A stretch of 64,000 bases of DNA, from assembly GCF_042650645.1 (NCBI RefSeq), contig NZ_JBHSBI010000015.1:206826-270825 (forward strand), given 5' to 3'. Shown one piece after another: positions 42,714 to 52,145 of this stretch (position 1 is the stretch's first letter; every line of letters begins with the position of its first letter). The notes under the pieces were generated by a model. That model was not told where the DNA came from. It saw only the letters and a list, made by a program, of their open reading frames with translations, and searched no databases. This DNA comes from Nonomuraea purpurea. Its GTDB lineage: Bacteria > Actinomycetota > Actinomycetes > Streptosporangiales > Streptosporangiaceae. The translations under genes and the position numbers were made by a program.

Positions 42714-44027
42714 TCAGAAGCCGCTCGCCCCGGCCGCCTTGGCGAGCTGGGCGAACTGCTCCTGCGTGGCCGCGGCGACCTTCTCCGGCGTCATCGTCCC
42801 GGTGATCATGTCGGCCAGGTTCAGGTACAGGTCGGGGTTGGCGATCGCCAGCGCCTGCATCGAGCCGACCGAGCCAGGCAGCGCGGCGTGCACGTCGAGC
42901 AGCGCCTGCGGCACGCCCTGCGGGTTCGGCACGGACGGCTGCAGCGAGACGGTCGCGCGGTCGGCGACGAAGTCCTGGTAGCCGGGCCCCATCCAGTACG
43001 CCATGAGCTGCCGCGCCGCGGCCTCCCTCGTGGCGTCGCCCGTCCTGAACGCCACCAGGGCGTTGGACTGGTCGGGGATGAACGTGCCGACGTTGCCCGA
43101 CGGCGAGATCGGGAAGAAGCCGATCTTCCTGTTCAGCGTCGCGGTGTCCGCGCTCGCCTGGAGCCGGCCGAAGAACGAGTTCACCTGCACGGCCATCGCC
43201 GCCTCGCCCGACAGCAGCGCCGCCCCCTGGTCCTCGAACGTGGCGGTCCTGATGTCGCGGTTGAACAGGCCCTCGTCGATCAGCGACTTGTAGGTCTTGA
43301 TCGCGCCCACGACCGTCGGGCCGGTGAAGGTCTCCTTGCCGGTGTTGATCCGCTCCCACAGGCCGTCCTTGGCGGCGTCGGCGAGCTGGACCTGCACCCA
43401 CCACTGCGTCGCCCACTTGTCTCCCGCCATCTCGAAGAACGGGGTGACGCCTTCGGACTTCAGCGTGCGGGCCAGCTCGACCATCTCGTCGAAGCTCTTC
43501 GGCGTCTGGGTGATCTTGTTGGCGGCGAAGACCTCCTTGTTGTAGTAGACGCCTTCGACGGCCGGACTGGTGATCAGCGCGGCGTACCTGGCGCCGTCCA
43601 GGATGCCGGTGATGTCGCGCAGGTCGGGGGCGAGCCGCGTCAGCCACGGCGCGTCGGTCAGCGGCTGGAGGTTCGTCTTGGCGTTGATCGCGGTCAGCAT
43701 CGACGCGGTCGGCTGCCAGAAGGCCAGGTCGGGCTTGTCGCCGGTGGCGACCTTGGTCTGGATGCCCTGCTCGTACGGGTCGGGGATCGTCACGACCTCG
43801 ACCGTGGCGCCCGTGGCCTGCTGGAAGCCCGCGATGACCTTGCCGGGCACGGTGTTGCTGTTCTGGGCGGCCCAGATCGTCAGCTTGACGCCGTCCAGTT
43901 TCGCCGTCGGTTCCGGCCAGGTCGCGGCGGCGGCCGTGGCGGCCGGGGCCTCGACGGAGGGGTCACTGCAGGCGGCGAGCCCGAGCGCGAGCGCCGCCGC
44001 GCAGGCAAGAGCGGTCCATCTGTTCAT
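42714..44027 (-). CDS. Sugar-binding lipoprotein of the alpha-galactoside importer
   Basis: A 437-aa extracellular solute-binding protein family 1 member. Signal peptide with lipobox LAAC (Cys near residue 20), then the binding-protein fold (KLTIWAAQNSNTVPGKVIAGFQQATG, PDLAFWQPTAS, GVYYNKEVFAANKI). It lies between alpha-galactosidase and two permeases with gaps of about 10 bp, so the ligand is probably a galactose-containing oligosaccharide. Confidence 0.92.
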   Translation of the reverse strand: MNRWTALACAAALALGLAACSDPSVEAPAATAAAATWPEPTAKLDGVKLTIWAAQNSNTVPGKVIAGFQQATGATVEVVTIPDPYEQGIQTKVATGDKPDLAFWQPTASMLTAINAKTNLQPLTDAPWLTRLAPDLRDITGILDGARYAALITSPAVEGVYYNKEVFAANKITQTPKSFDEMVELARTLKSEGVTPFFEMAGDKWATQWWVQVQLADAAKDGLWERINTGKETFTGPTVVGAIKTYKSLIDEGLFNRDIRTATFEDQGAALLSGEAAMAVQVNSFFGRLQASADTATLNRKIGFFPISPSGNVGTFIPDQSNALVAFRTGDATREAAARQLMAYWMGPGYQDFVADRATVSLQPSVPNPQGVPQALLDVHAALPGSVGSMQALAIANPDLYLNLADMITGTMTPEKVAAATQEQFAQLAKAAGASGF

Positions 44028-44036
44028 GGTGATCTC

Positions 44037-46133
44037 TCATCGGTGGTTCGTGAGGCGGAGGATTCGGGCGGCGAACGGCTCCTCGCCGCGGAAGACCAGC
44101 GTCAACGCGCCGGCGCGGGGGTCCCAGTCGGCGTCCCAGGCCGGCAGGTGCCGGGGGAAGCGCACGTCCAGGTCGATCGCCCGGCCGGCCAGGTGGGGCA
44201 GCTCCAGCCGGACCGACGGCGCCGCCTCCTCACGCCGCCACACCCCGAGGTAGGTGTGCGCCTCGGTACGCAGGCCGAGCGCGAGCCAGGCGTCGTCCCA
44301 GCCCGGCAGGCCGAGCGGCCACACCGGCGTGGCCCGCGCCAGGTCGGCGCGCAGCTCCCGGTGGACGCGGACGGCCTCGCGCACCCGGCCGAGCTGCTCG
44401 GGCCGCATCCGGTCCAGGCGGCCCGACAGGTAGAGGCGGCCCAGCAGACCGGTGCACAGGGCGTAGGCGACCTGTTCGTCCGACATGTCCGGCTGTGGGT
44501 AGGCCCAGCTCGCCGACTGCTCCGGCAGCACCGACATCGGCGCCGCCACCGCGACCGGCGGATAGCGGCGGAAGTCCTGCTGGTCGCTGGTGGACTGCAG
44601 GTGCATCCGCGACAGCAGCGCGTAGTCCATGCGCATCGCGCCGGACGCGCAGTTCTCCAGGATCAGCCCGGGGTGGCGGGCCAGCAGCCCGTCCAGCCAG
44701 GCCAGATGGGCCCGGTTGTGCTCCAGCAGGCCGTCGCCCGCGCTGTCGGCGTCCAGGTCGGTGCCCGCGCCGGGGTCGATGTTGTAGTCGAGTTTGAAGT
44801 AGCCGACGCCCAGGTCCTCCACCAGCCGGTCCACGACCTGGTCCAGGTGCGCGAGCGCGCGCGGGTGACGCAGGTCGAGGTGGTAGCGGCCGTGCTCGAC
44901 CAGTCGGACGCCGCCGCGCTGCAGGAACGCCTCCGCCGGCAGCTTGTCCGCCATCGGGCTGCGCACGCCGATCACCTCGGGCTCCAGCCACAGCCCCGCC
45001 ACCATGCCGCGTTCGCGGATGCGGCCGAGCACCTCCTCGATGCCGTCAGGGAAGCGCGTCTGCGACGGCTGCCACTCGCCGACGCTGTCCCACCAGGCGC
45101 CGCCGTCGTCGTACCATCCGGCGTCCACGCAGAACACCTCGGCGCCCACAGAGGCGGCGGCGTCCACCAGCGGCAGCAGCTTGGCCGTGGTCGGGTCGCC
45201 CATCAGCGTGTTCATGTAGTCGTTGAACACCACCGGCAGCCGCTCCCTGTCGGGGTGCGGCCGGACGATCGCCCGCCGGTGGGCCGTCAGCGCGGCGGTG
45301 GCCCCTTCGAGCCCGCCGCCGGACACCGCGACCGACACCGGGACCGTGGTGAACGACTCTCCCGGACGCAGCCGGCGCTGCCACTGGTGGTCGACGTCGG
45401 TCGGGCCGAGCAGCGCGACGTAGGGGGCGTCGAGCCGCTCGCCGATCTCCCAGCGCCAGGCGCCGTTGTGCTCGATCTGCCACAACCACGCCTGCTCGCC
45501 GTCGACCAGCCCGCCCGTCGGCAGGCGGGCGCCGGTGGACCAGGTGCCGGAGCTGAGGACCGCCAGCAGGCCGCGCCCGTCCTGCCCGTGCGCGGCCAGC
45601 CCGAGATCGGGCACGTGCCTGCGCAGCGGTTCTCGGGTCCAGCGGCTCTCGCCGAGCCATTCGCTCTCGGCGTGCACCACCTCGGCCCGATCGGGACAGG
45701 CACCTGCCAAGGCGGCGGCGAACGACGTCACGCCCATCAGCAGCACCGGCTCCTGGCCCCGGTTGGTCACCCGCGTGCGCGCCTGGAACGCGCTCACGCC
45801 CTCGGCCGAACGCAGGCGCACCTCGGCCTCCAGCCCGCTCTCCGGGTCGCGCAGGTCGATCCGGAGCTCGCGCCAGTTCCCGTCCTCGCGCTGCTCACAG
45901 CCCTGGTAGAGCAGGCGGACGCCGACGGCCGTGCGGGAGAAACGGTGCGAGGCGCGCGCCCGCCCCGCGCCGGGGAGCAGCAGCTCCACCAGCGGCTGCG
46001 TCGTCCGGGGCCGCTGTTCGGCGCGGCCGCCGTCGGACAGCGAGCGCACGCCGACCGGGCCGTCGGGTGACACGTCCAGCACGATCCGCAGGCGCTCATG
46101 GCCCCAGACCACGCTGGTGTTGGATGACATCAA
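44037..46133 (-). CDS. GH36 alpha-galactosidase
   Basis: Hydrolyses terminal alpha-1,6-galactose from raffinose-type sugars or galactomannan fragments. The 698-aa protein has an N-terminal beta-sandwich, then the GH36 barrel. The nucleophile Asp is in YFKLDYN, and the acid/base Asp is in the STSDQQD stretch after ENCASGAMRMDY. VFCVDAGWYDDGGAWW and GLWLEPEV are also family blocks. There is no signal peptide, so it acts on imported sugars. It follows the secreted glycosidase by 21 bp. Confidence 0.95.
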   Translation of the reverse strand: MMSSNTSVVWGHERLRIVLDVSPDGPVGVRSLSDGGRAEQRPRTTQPLVELLLPGAGRARASHRFSRTAVGVRLLYQGCEQREDGNWRELRIDLRDPESGLEAEVRLRSAEGVSAFQARTRVTNRGQEPVLLMGVTSFAAALAGACPDRAEVVHAESEWLGESRWTREPLRRHVPDLGLAAHGQDGRGLLAVLSSGTWSTGARLPTGGLVDGEQAWLWQIEHNGAWRWEIGERLDAPYVALLGPTDVDHQWQRRLRPGESFTTVPVSVAVSGGGLEGATAALTAHRRAIVRPHPDRERLPVVFNDYMNTLMGDPTTAKLLPLVDAAASVGAEVFCVDAGWYDDGGAWWDSVGEWQPSQTRFPDGIEEVLGRIRERGMVAGLWLEPEVIGVRSPMADKLPAEAFLQRGGVRLVEHGRYHLDLRHPRALAHLDQVVDRLVEDLGVGYFKLDYNIDPGAGTDLDADSAGDGLLEHNRAHLAWLDGLLARHPGLILENCASGAMRMDYALLSRMHLQSTSDQQDFRRYPPVAVAAPMSVLPEQSASWAYPQPDMSDEQVAYALCTGLLGRLYLSGRLDRMRPEQLGRVREAVRVHRELRADLARATPVWPLGLPGWDDAWLALGLRTEAHTYLGVWRREEAAPSVRLELPHLAGRAIDLDVRFPRHLPAWDADWDPRAGALTLVFRGEEPFAARILRLTNHR

Positions 46134-46154
46134 GACTGCTGCTCCCTGAAAGTG

Positions 46155-48209
46155 CTAGCCGAGCGGTGCGGCGATCTGGATGAGGTCGAGGTCGGGCGCG
46201 TAACCGGCAGAGGCGTTGCCGAACGTGATCGTGTTCGCGCCCGCGGCCAGCGTGACGTCCACGACCGTGGTGCGGTAGTTCGACCAGCCCAGCGTGTTGC
46301 GGAAATAGTGCCGCCGGGCGGCGCCGCCGTTGACGGAGATGTCGGCGTAGCGGTCGACGATGTTGGAGTTGTAGTTGTCGGAGCCCTCGCCGAGCTCGCC
46401 GTTGGCGTAGGTGACGACCATGCGGTACAGACCCGCCCTCGGGGCGGTGACGTCGTTGAAGCGCAGCGTGTTGGCCGCGCCCGCGCCGACGTAACCGACG
46501 TAGCTGCCGCCGGAGGCCGCAGAGTTGGACGCCACCCTGGCCGCGCCGCCGAGCGTGTTGGCGGCGGACTCGGCCTGGTAGGCGGTGATCGTGCCGGTGG
46601 TCGCGGCCACGTCGGCGTAGTCGACGGAGGCGCCCTGCACCTCCAGGCGGTTGACGCCCGCGGTCAGGAACACCTTGGTGGTGACCGTGTTCCAGCCGGA
46701 CGCGCCCGTGACCTCGGTCAGGTCGGAGCCGTTGAGCCGCAGCCTGGCCGGGCCTCCGGAAAGCCGCAGGCCGAGGTTGTAGTAGCCGTCCGACGGGGCC
46801 GTCACCACGAACGTGACGCCGCCGCCCTCGACGTACGACGCCGCGGCGCCGTAGGTGATGCGGGCCGCGCCCGACAGGGCGGCGTACTCGGCCTCGTAGC
46901 GCGACGCCGACGGGGACACGTCCTTGGCCGGCGTCACCACCACGTGGTACGCCGAGGTGCCCTTCAGCCCCGTCAGCGGGATCGTGATCTGGCCGCCGGA
47001 GACGGTGTGGTTCGTCGCCGAGATCCGGTACGGGCCGGGGGAGGGGTTCAGCCCCGTGCTGTCCACACCCCAGACCGTCGCCTGGACCGTGCCGCCCAGC
47101 GCCGCCGGGATGCCCTTGACGGCCAGGTTCGCGTCATAAGAGCCGCTCGCCGGGTTGTTGCCGCCGAAGATCACCCTGGCCTGCCGCTTGCCCTGGTCGA
47201 ACGCGGCCAGCGCCTGCAGCGAGCCGCCCGGCGCGGGCGGGGTGACGGCCACCGTCGTGCCGGTCAGCTCGCCGTACCACTTGTACAGCCACCAGCCGCC
47301 GGTCGCCTGGTTGTTCCTGGTGACCAGGTCGTTGAGCCCGCCGGCCGTCGTCCAGTACGCCAGGCAGCCGTCGACCTTGCTGTTTTCGAACTTGGCCACG
47401 AACTGCACGAGATTGCCCGGCACGCCCAGATCGCCGGAGAAGCGGCCGTACTCGTTGATCGTGATCGGGCGGGGGCTGACGCCCAGGCTCGACTCGATCG
47501 AGCGGTAGTCGGCGTAGTGCTCGTTCCAGCTCGTGAAGAAGTCGTCACCGAGTTCGTGCCAGGTCATCACGTCGGGCAGCACGTTGTTGTCACGGGCGAA
47601 GCGCAGGAACGCGCGCAGGTCCGCCGAACGGTAGCCGGCGAAGTTCGGGCCCGCGATCCGCGCCCCCGGGTCGATGGAGCGGATCTTGCGGTGGACGGTC
47701 CTGTAGTCGTTGAGGAAGGCGGTCAGGTTGCCGCCGTACCAGATCTGGTCGGGCTCGTTGAACGGGACGTAGACGTAGGAGGCCCGGTACGGGTCGGCGA
47801 CGACCTTCCTGGTCATCGTGTCCACCTTGGCCAGGTAGTCGTCGATGCCGAGGTTCTCGTACGGCCACTGCTTGTAGACGTCCTGCATGTAGATCTGGAT
47901 GTCGCGGCCGCCGGCCCGCTTGAACATGGGCGCGATCTTGAGGGCGTCGCCGTTCGGGTGCTGCAGGCCGTCCGGCGCCTTCTGGGCGGTGACCTGGGGT
48001 TTGAGCGCGGCCAGCATGGTCTCGTTCGGGATGCCCTCATCGCCCAGCCCGTACAGGAATCCGGTGGCGCCGTACCTGGGCGCGCCGGTCGGGGCGGCGA
48101 GGTCGACGACGATCTGGGACGCGGCCGCGGCCTGGCTCGGCGTCGTGGTCAGGGCGCTCGTCATGAGGGCCGCGGCCACTGCTGCCGACCATGCATGTTT
48201 CCTCCTCAT
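46155..48209 (-). CDS. Secreted clan GH-A-like glycosidase with two CBM35-type modules
   Basis: A 684-aa exported enzyme. The signal peptide ends near TPSQAAAAS. The N-terminal TIM barrel has an acid/base candidate in VPFNEPDQIW and a nucleophile candidate in ITINEYGRF, giving a GH39/GH-A-like pattern. A beta-sandwich follows, then two C-terminal CBM35-like domains (YEAEYAALSGAARIT; YQAESAANTLGGAARVASN). It probably trims plant polysaccharides outside the cell to feed the downstream importer. Exact GH family and linkage are uncertain. It is first in the operon, with palindromic operators upstream. Confidence 0.82.
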   Translation of the reverse strand: MRRKHAWSAAVAAALMTSALTTTPSQAAAASQIVVDLAAPTGAPRYGATGFLYGLGDEGIPNETMLAALKPQVTAQKAPDGLQHPNGDALKIAPMFKRAGGRDIQIYMQDVYKQWPYENLGIDDYLAKVDTMTRKVVADPYRASYVYVPFNEPDQIWYGGNLTAFLNDYRTVHRKIRSIDPGARIAGPNFAGYRSADLRAFLRFARDNNVLPDVMTWHELGDDFFTSWNEHYADYRSIESSLGVSPRPITINEYGRFSGDLGVPGNLVQFVAKFENSKVDGCLAYWTTAGGLNDLVTRNNQATGGWWLYKWYGELTGTTVAVTPPAPGGSLQALAAFDQGKRQARVIFGGNNPASGSYDANLAVKGIPAALGGTVQATVWGVDSTGLNPSPGPYRISATNHTVSGGQITIPLTGLKGTSAYHVVVTPAKDVSPSASRYEAEYAALSGAARITYGAAASYVEGGGVTFVVTAPSDGYYNLGLRLSGGPARLRLNGSDLTEVTGASGWNTVTTKVFLTAGVNRLEVQGASVDYADVAATTGTITAYQAESAANTLGGAARVASNSAASGGSYVGYVGAGAANTLRFNDVTAPRAGLYRMVVTYANGELGEGSDNYNSNIVDRYADISVNGGAARRHYFRNTLGWSNYRTTVVDVTLAAGANTITFGNASAGYAPDLDLIQIAAPLG

Positions 48210-48256
48210 AGCTGTGCCGACCTCCTTGCGTGCTGGGGAACGTGGGGAGGTGCACT

Positions 48257-48274
48257 GATGTGACCGGTCACATC
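48257..48274. promoter_or_regulatory. LacI-type palindromic operator 1
   Basis: GATGTGACCGGTCACATC is a perfect 18-bp palindrome with the central CG typical of LacI-family operators. It lies about 50 bp upstream of the secreted glycosidase start, so it should control the galactoside operon on the minus strand. No LacI-family gene is in the window. Confidence 0.75.
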
Positions 48275-48287
48275 AGCTGTGGCTTGA

Positions 48288-48303
48288 GTGTGATCGGTCA
48301 CAT
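48288..48303. promoter_or_regulatory. LacI-type palindromic operator 2
   Basis: GTGTGATCGGTCACAT differs from operator 1 at only a few outer positions and keeps the central CG. The centres of the two sites are 30 bp apart, about three helical turns, which would place two repressors on the same face of the DNA. Confidence 0.7.
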
Positions 48304-48378
48304 GGCCGAGAGGAAAGGGGGTGTTACCAGGTTGTTACTGAGAAATGTCGGGGTCTCGCATGGCAGGCGTTGGCCGAA

Positions 48379-50103
48379 TCACGCGCCAGCCCTCCTCGCG
48401 GCGCGCAGCCGTGCGGTTGTCTCGGCGTCCACCTCGAACGTGGCCCGGTCGACCGACACGCCGTAGTCGCGCTCGGCTGCCTCGGCGCTGACGTAGCCGT
48501 TGCGGACGTCCGCGGCGACGCGGCGCGGTTCGCGCCGGAAGGGGTCGCCGTAGCCGCCACCGCCGCCGGTGTTGTTGACCAGCACCTCGTCGGCTTCCAG
48601 CCGGTTGTAGCTGCCGCCCTGGACCACCTCGCGGCCGGTGCCGGGGTTGAGGACGACGTGGTTGCTCTGGCCGGGATGTCCCTCGCCGATGGCCCACGGC
48701 TGGGTTCTGGTCTTGTAGACCAGGCAGATGCCGGTCGAGGGGGCGGTGAAGCGGTACGTACGGCCGACGCCGACGCCGCCCCGGTGCCGTCCGGGTCCTC
48801 CGCTGTCGGGGCGGTAGCCGTACGACTCGATGAACATGGGCGACTTGGTCTCCAGGACCTCCACCGGGTTGTTGCGGCAGCCGGGCTCGGACAGGTGCAT
48901 GATGCCGTCCTCGCCGTCGCCGCCCGCGTGGCCGCCGAAGCCGACGGCCTCGTTGGTGGCCTCCAGCCACGCCTCGCCGGTGCGCGGGTTGACGCCGAGG
49001 CCCATCATGGAGCAGACGTCGCCGCCCGAGCAGGCGGGCACGCGGTCCGGCATGCCCTGGGCCAGCGCCTTGAGCACGACCTCGCCGCCGAGCAGTCCCG
49101 TCCACAGCGTGAACGTGGGCATGGGCGGCACCGCGTGCATCACAGAGCCCGGCTCGGTGACCACCCGCAGCGGGCGGAAGTTGCCCGCGACGACCGGGGT
49201 GTCCGGCGTGGTCAGGGCCTTGAAGACGAGGCTGCAGAACGCCTCCGTCTGGCCGACGGGAAGGTTGATCGGGCCCTTCACATCGCGTTCGCTGCCGGTC
49301 CAGTCGATGACCATCTCGTCCTCGCCGATGGTCACGGTGACGTTCATCCTGATCAGACGGTCGGCGTCCACGCCGTCGCTGTCGACGAAGTCGTGCGCCG
49401 TCCAGGTGCCCTTGGGCAGCTTGGCCAGGGCCAGCCTGGCGAGCCGCTCGCCGTGGTCGTTGATCGCGTCCATCGCGGTGGCCAGCACGCCGGCGCCGTA
49501 CTTGGCGGCGATCTGCCGGGTGCGGCGCACGCCGGTCACGCAGGCCGAGACCTGCGCCTGGATGTCGCCGATGGTGCGCTCGGGCATCCGGCTGTTGAAG
49601 CGGATGATGTTGAACACGTCGTCGTTCTGCACCCCGCGCCGGTAGAGTTTGGAGCAGGGGAAGAAGAGGCCCTCCTGGTACATGTCGGTGGAGTCCAGCA
49701 CGTACCCGGGGTCCTTCTGCTTCAGGTCCAGCACGTGGATCCGGCAGGAGGCGAAAGCGATGAGCTCACCCTCGTGATGGATGGGCGCGAACACCAGCGG
49801 GTCCAGCGTGTGGGCCGAGGCCCAGTACGGGTAGTTGAGGATGAAGACGTCGCCGGGCTCCAGCGCGTCGCGGCCGAGGAACTCCACCGCCCTCTTGATG
49901 CCGTGGTCGTTGCCGCGCGTGAACACCGCGATGCCGGGCGCGTCGGCCACGACGTCCCCTTGGGCGTCGTGGATGCCGATGCCGTAGTCGTGAATCTCGT
50001 AGACCACGGTGTTGTACGCGGTGCGGCACAGGTTGCGCGCCATCTCCTCGGCTGCGGCGAGCAGGCCGTGCCGGATGATCTCGGTGGTGATGGAGTCGCT
50101 CAC
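48379..50103 (-). CDS. Hydantoinase B / oxoprolinase family subunit
   Basis: A 574-aa protein of the HyuB family. Blocks include DSITTEIIRHGLLAAAEEM at the N-terminus, PGDVFILNYPYWASAHTLDP, and GGPGRHRGGVGVGRTY with GGGGGYGDPFRREP near the C-terminus. It pairs with HyuA to hydrolyse cyclic amides (hydantoins, 5-oxoproline) or, in related enzymes, carboxylate ketones, with ATP hydrolysis. The ATG overlaps the HyuA stop by 4 bp. The substrate cannot be read from sequence. Confidence 0.93.
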   Translation of the reverse strand: MSDSITTEIIRHGLLAAAEEMARNLCRTAYNTVVYEIHDYGIGIHDAQGDVVADAPGIAVFTRGNDHGIKRAVEFLGRDALEPGDVFILNYPYWASAHTLDPLVFAPIHHEGELIAFASCRIHVLDLKQKDPGYVLDSTDMYQEGLFFPCSKLYRRGVQNDDVFNIIRFNSRMPERTIGDIQAQVSACVTGVRRTRQIAAKYGAGVLATAMDAINDHGERLARLALAKLPKGTWTAHDFVDSDGVDADRLIRMNVTVTIGEDEMVIDWTGSERDVKGPINLPVGQTEAFCSLVFKALTTPDTPVVAGNFRPLRVVTEPGSVMHAVPPMPTFTLWTGLLGGEVVLKALAQGMPDRVPACSGGDVCSMMGLGVNPRTGEAWLEATNEAVGFGGHAGGDGEDGIMHLSEPGCRNNPVEVLETKSPMFIESYGYRPDSGGPGRHRGGVGVGRTYRFTAPSTGICLVYKTRTQPWAIGEGHPGQSNHVVLNPGTGREVVQGGSYNRLEADEVLVNNTGGGGGYGDPFRREPRRVAADVRNGYVSAEAAERDYGVSVDRATFEVDAETTARLRAARRAGA

Positions 50104-52145
50104 TGCTGCCCTCCGGTGCTGTCGTTCACGGAAATGACCAGTTCGCCGTACCGGCCGACGCGCACGACGTCGCCGGCGTGGATGACGGACGTGGCCGTGT
50201 GCTCGGTGATGACCGCCGGCCCTTCGACGCGATCGCCGGCCAGCAGGTCCTCGCGCGTGTAGATGCGGTATTCGACGGCGGGCTCGTCCGGCGACAGGTA
50301 CACCTGACGCGCGCCCACCGGCCGCGGCCCGCCCGACGAACGTGCGGCCATGGTCGGGAGCTGCGGCTTCTCGACTGTCCCCGTGGCCCGCAGCCGCAAC
50401 GTGGTGACCTCGACAGGGTCGTCCATCGTGTGGCCGTACTGCCGTTCGTGCAGGGCGGCGAAGGCGGCCTGTACGGAGGCGGCGAACGTGGCCGCCTCAT
50501 CGGGGTAGGCCACCGTGACCGAGTGCTCCTGCCCCTGGTAGCGAACGTCGAGCGTGCGTACCAGCGCGCGCCGGCCCGGCCCGAAACCCTCGGCGGCGAG
50601 CTGCTCGACCGCCTGTGACTCCATCTCGCGGTACACGGCTTCCGCCGTCGCCGCGTCGAGCGTGGCCAGCGGTGTGACGGCCGTACGGGCGAAGTCGTGC
50701 TGCACGTCCGCCAGCAGCATGCCGAACGCGGAGAACGCGCCCTGCCCCGGCGGCACGATCACGGTCGCGATGCCCAGTTCCCTGGCGACCTCGACGGCCA
50801 CCAGGCCGCCACCGCCGCCGAAGGACAGCAGCGCGAAGTCCTTCGGGTCGCGTCCGAGCTCGACGGTGATCGCCCGGACGGCGCCCATGATCTTCATCGT
50901 GGAGATCTGGACGATGCCGCGGGCCAGCGCCTCGCAGGTCAGGCCGAGCCGGGCGGCGATGGGCTGCAGCGCCTTGTCGGCCAGCTCGTGGTCCAGAGCG
51001 AGCTTGCCGCCGAGCGGGCTGTCGGCGCCGAGGTGGCCCAGCACCAGAGCGGCGTCGGTGAAGGTGGGAGCCGTGCCGCCCCTGCCGTAGGAGGCGGGGC
51101 CCGGGGCCGCGCCCGCGCTCTGGGGGCCGACCTGCAGGGCGTCCGCCTCGTCGAGCCAGGCGATGGACCCGCCGCCCGCGCCGATCGTGTGGATGTAGAG
51201 CGAGGGCGTGTTGATCGGCAGCCCCTCGAACTCCGCGCCCTGGTACAGCACCGGCTCATGATCGAGGATCAGTGAGGCGTCGAGGCTGGTGCCGCCCATG
51301 TCGATGGTGATCAGGTTGGGCTCCTGCAGAATCCTGGAGAGCGCGGCCGCGCCGATGACGCCGCCGGCGGGGCCGGACAGGATGAGGCTCACGGGCTGTT
51401 CGCGGGCGGCCTGCGCGGTCATCGACCCGCCGCCGGAGCGGGTCATCAGGAAGCGTCCGGTGAAGCCGCCGCCGGCCAGCTCGCCCTCCAGCTCCCGCAG
51501 GTAGCGGTGGACGATCGGCTTGACGTAGGCGTCCAGCACGGCGGTGCTCGTCCGCTCGTACTCCCGGTACTCCCTGGACAGCTCGTGCGACAGCGTGACG
51601 GCGATGCCGGGCGCGACCTCTTCGAGGACCTCGCGCATCCGCAGTTCGTGCTCCGGGTTGGCGTAGGAGTGCAGGAACGCCACCGCGACCGAGTCGTAGC
51701 CCCGTTCCGCCACGGCCGATGCCACCCGGCGGGCATCCTCGACGTCGAACGGGGTGTGCACGCTTCCGTCGAACCGGCAGCGCCCGTTCACCTCGAAGGT
51801 GTCGTAACGCTCCAGCAACGCCGGGGGCTTGCGATAGGTGATGTCGTAGTTGGTCCTGCGATCGGTGCGCCCGAGCAGGTAGACGTCGCGGAACCCCTTG
51901 GTCCCGATCACGGCGGTGCGTGCTCCCGTACGCGTGAGCAGCGCGTTCAGCCCCAGCGTGGTCCCGTGCGTGAACATCGTGATCGCCGGCGTGCCGGACT
52001 CGGCCAGGCCGAAGGCGTTCATGACGCCGCGCGACGGCGCCTGCGGCGTGGTGGGGACCTTGCCGAAGGTGAGCGCGCCCGTCTCGGTGTTCAACTCCAC
52101 CACGTCGGTGAACGTCCCGCCGACGTCGATCGCAAGCCTGCTCAT
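50100..52145 (-). CDS. Hydantoinase A / oxoprolinase family subunit
   Basis: A 681-aa ATP-dependent subunit with the N-terminal hydant_A fold (SRLAIDVGGTFTDVV) and central blocks FTHGTTLGLNALLTRTGA, TIDMGGTSLD and IGAGGGSIAW. The start at 52145 is chosen because this N-terminus is canonical; the frame remains open upstream only as a shadow. It overlaps the flavin oxidoreductase stop by 1 bp and the HyuB gene by 4 bp. It forms a complex with HyuB. Confidence 0.94.
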   Translation of the reverse strand: MSRLAIDVGGTFTDVVELNTETGALTFGKVPTTPQAPSRGVMNAFGLAESGTPAITMFTHGTTLGLNALLTRTGARTAVIGTKGFRDVYLLGRTDRRTNYDITYRKPPALLERYDTFEVNGRCRFDGSVHTPFDVEDARRVASAVAERGYDSVAVAFLHSYANPEHELRMREVLEEVAPGIAVTLSHELSREYREYERTSTAVLDAYVKPIVHRYLRELEGELAGGGFTGRFLMTRSGGGSMTAQAAREQPVSLILSGPAGGVIGAAALSRILQEPNLITIDMGGTSLDASLILDHEPVLYQGAEFEGLPINTPSLYIHTIGAGGGSIAWLDEADALQVGPQSAGAAPGPASYGRGGTAPTFTDAALVLGHLGADSPLGGKLALDHELADKALQPIAARLGLTCEALARGIVQISTMKIMGAVRAITVELGRDPKDFALLSFGGGGGLVAVEVARELGIATVIVPPGQGAFSAFGMLLADVQHDFARTAVTPLATLDAATAEAVYREMESQAVEQLAAEGFGPGRRALVRTLDVRYQGQEHSVTVAYPDEAATFAASVQAAFAALHERQYGHTMDDPVEVTTLRLRATGTVEKPQLPTMAARSSGGPRPVGARQVYLSPDEPAVEYRIYTREDLLAGDRVEGPAVITEHTATSVIHAGDVVRVGRYGELVISVNDSTGGQQ

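Noticed and set aside
42888..46070. 1060-codon plus-strand open frame opposite binding protein and alpha-galactosidase
   Set aside because: Antisense shadow of two well-supported genes; no ribosome site or domain.
46152..48263. 703-codon plus-strand frame opposite the secreted glycosidase
   Set aside because: Shadow frame; runs through the promoter and operators and shows no domain.
48257..48274. Crp-type site (TGTGA...TCACA)
   Set aside because: Half-sites are separated by 4 bp rather than 6, and the central CG fits a LacI-family operator better.
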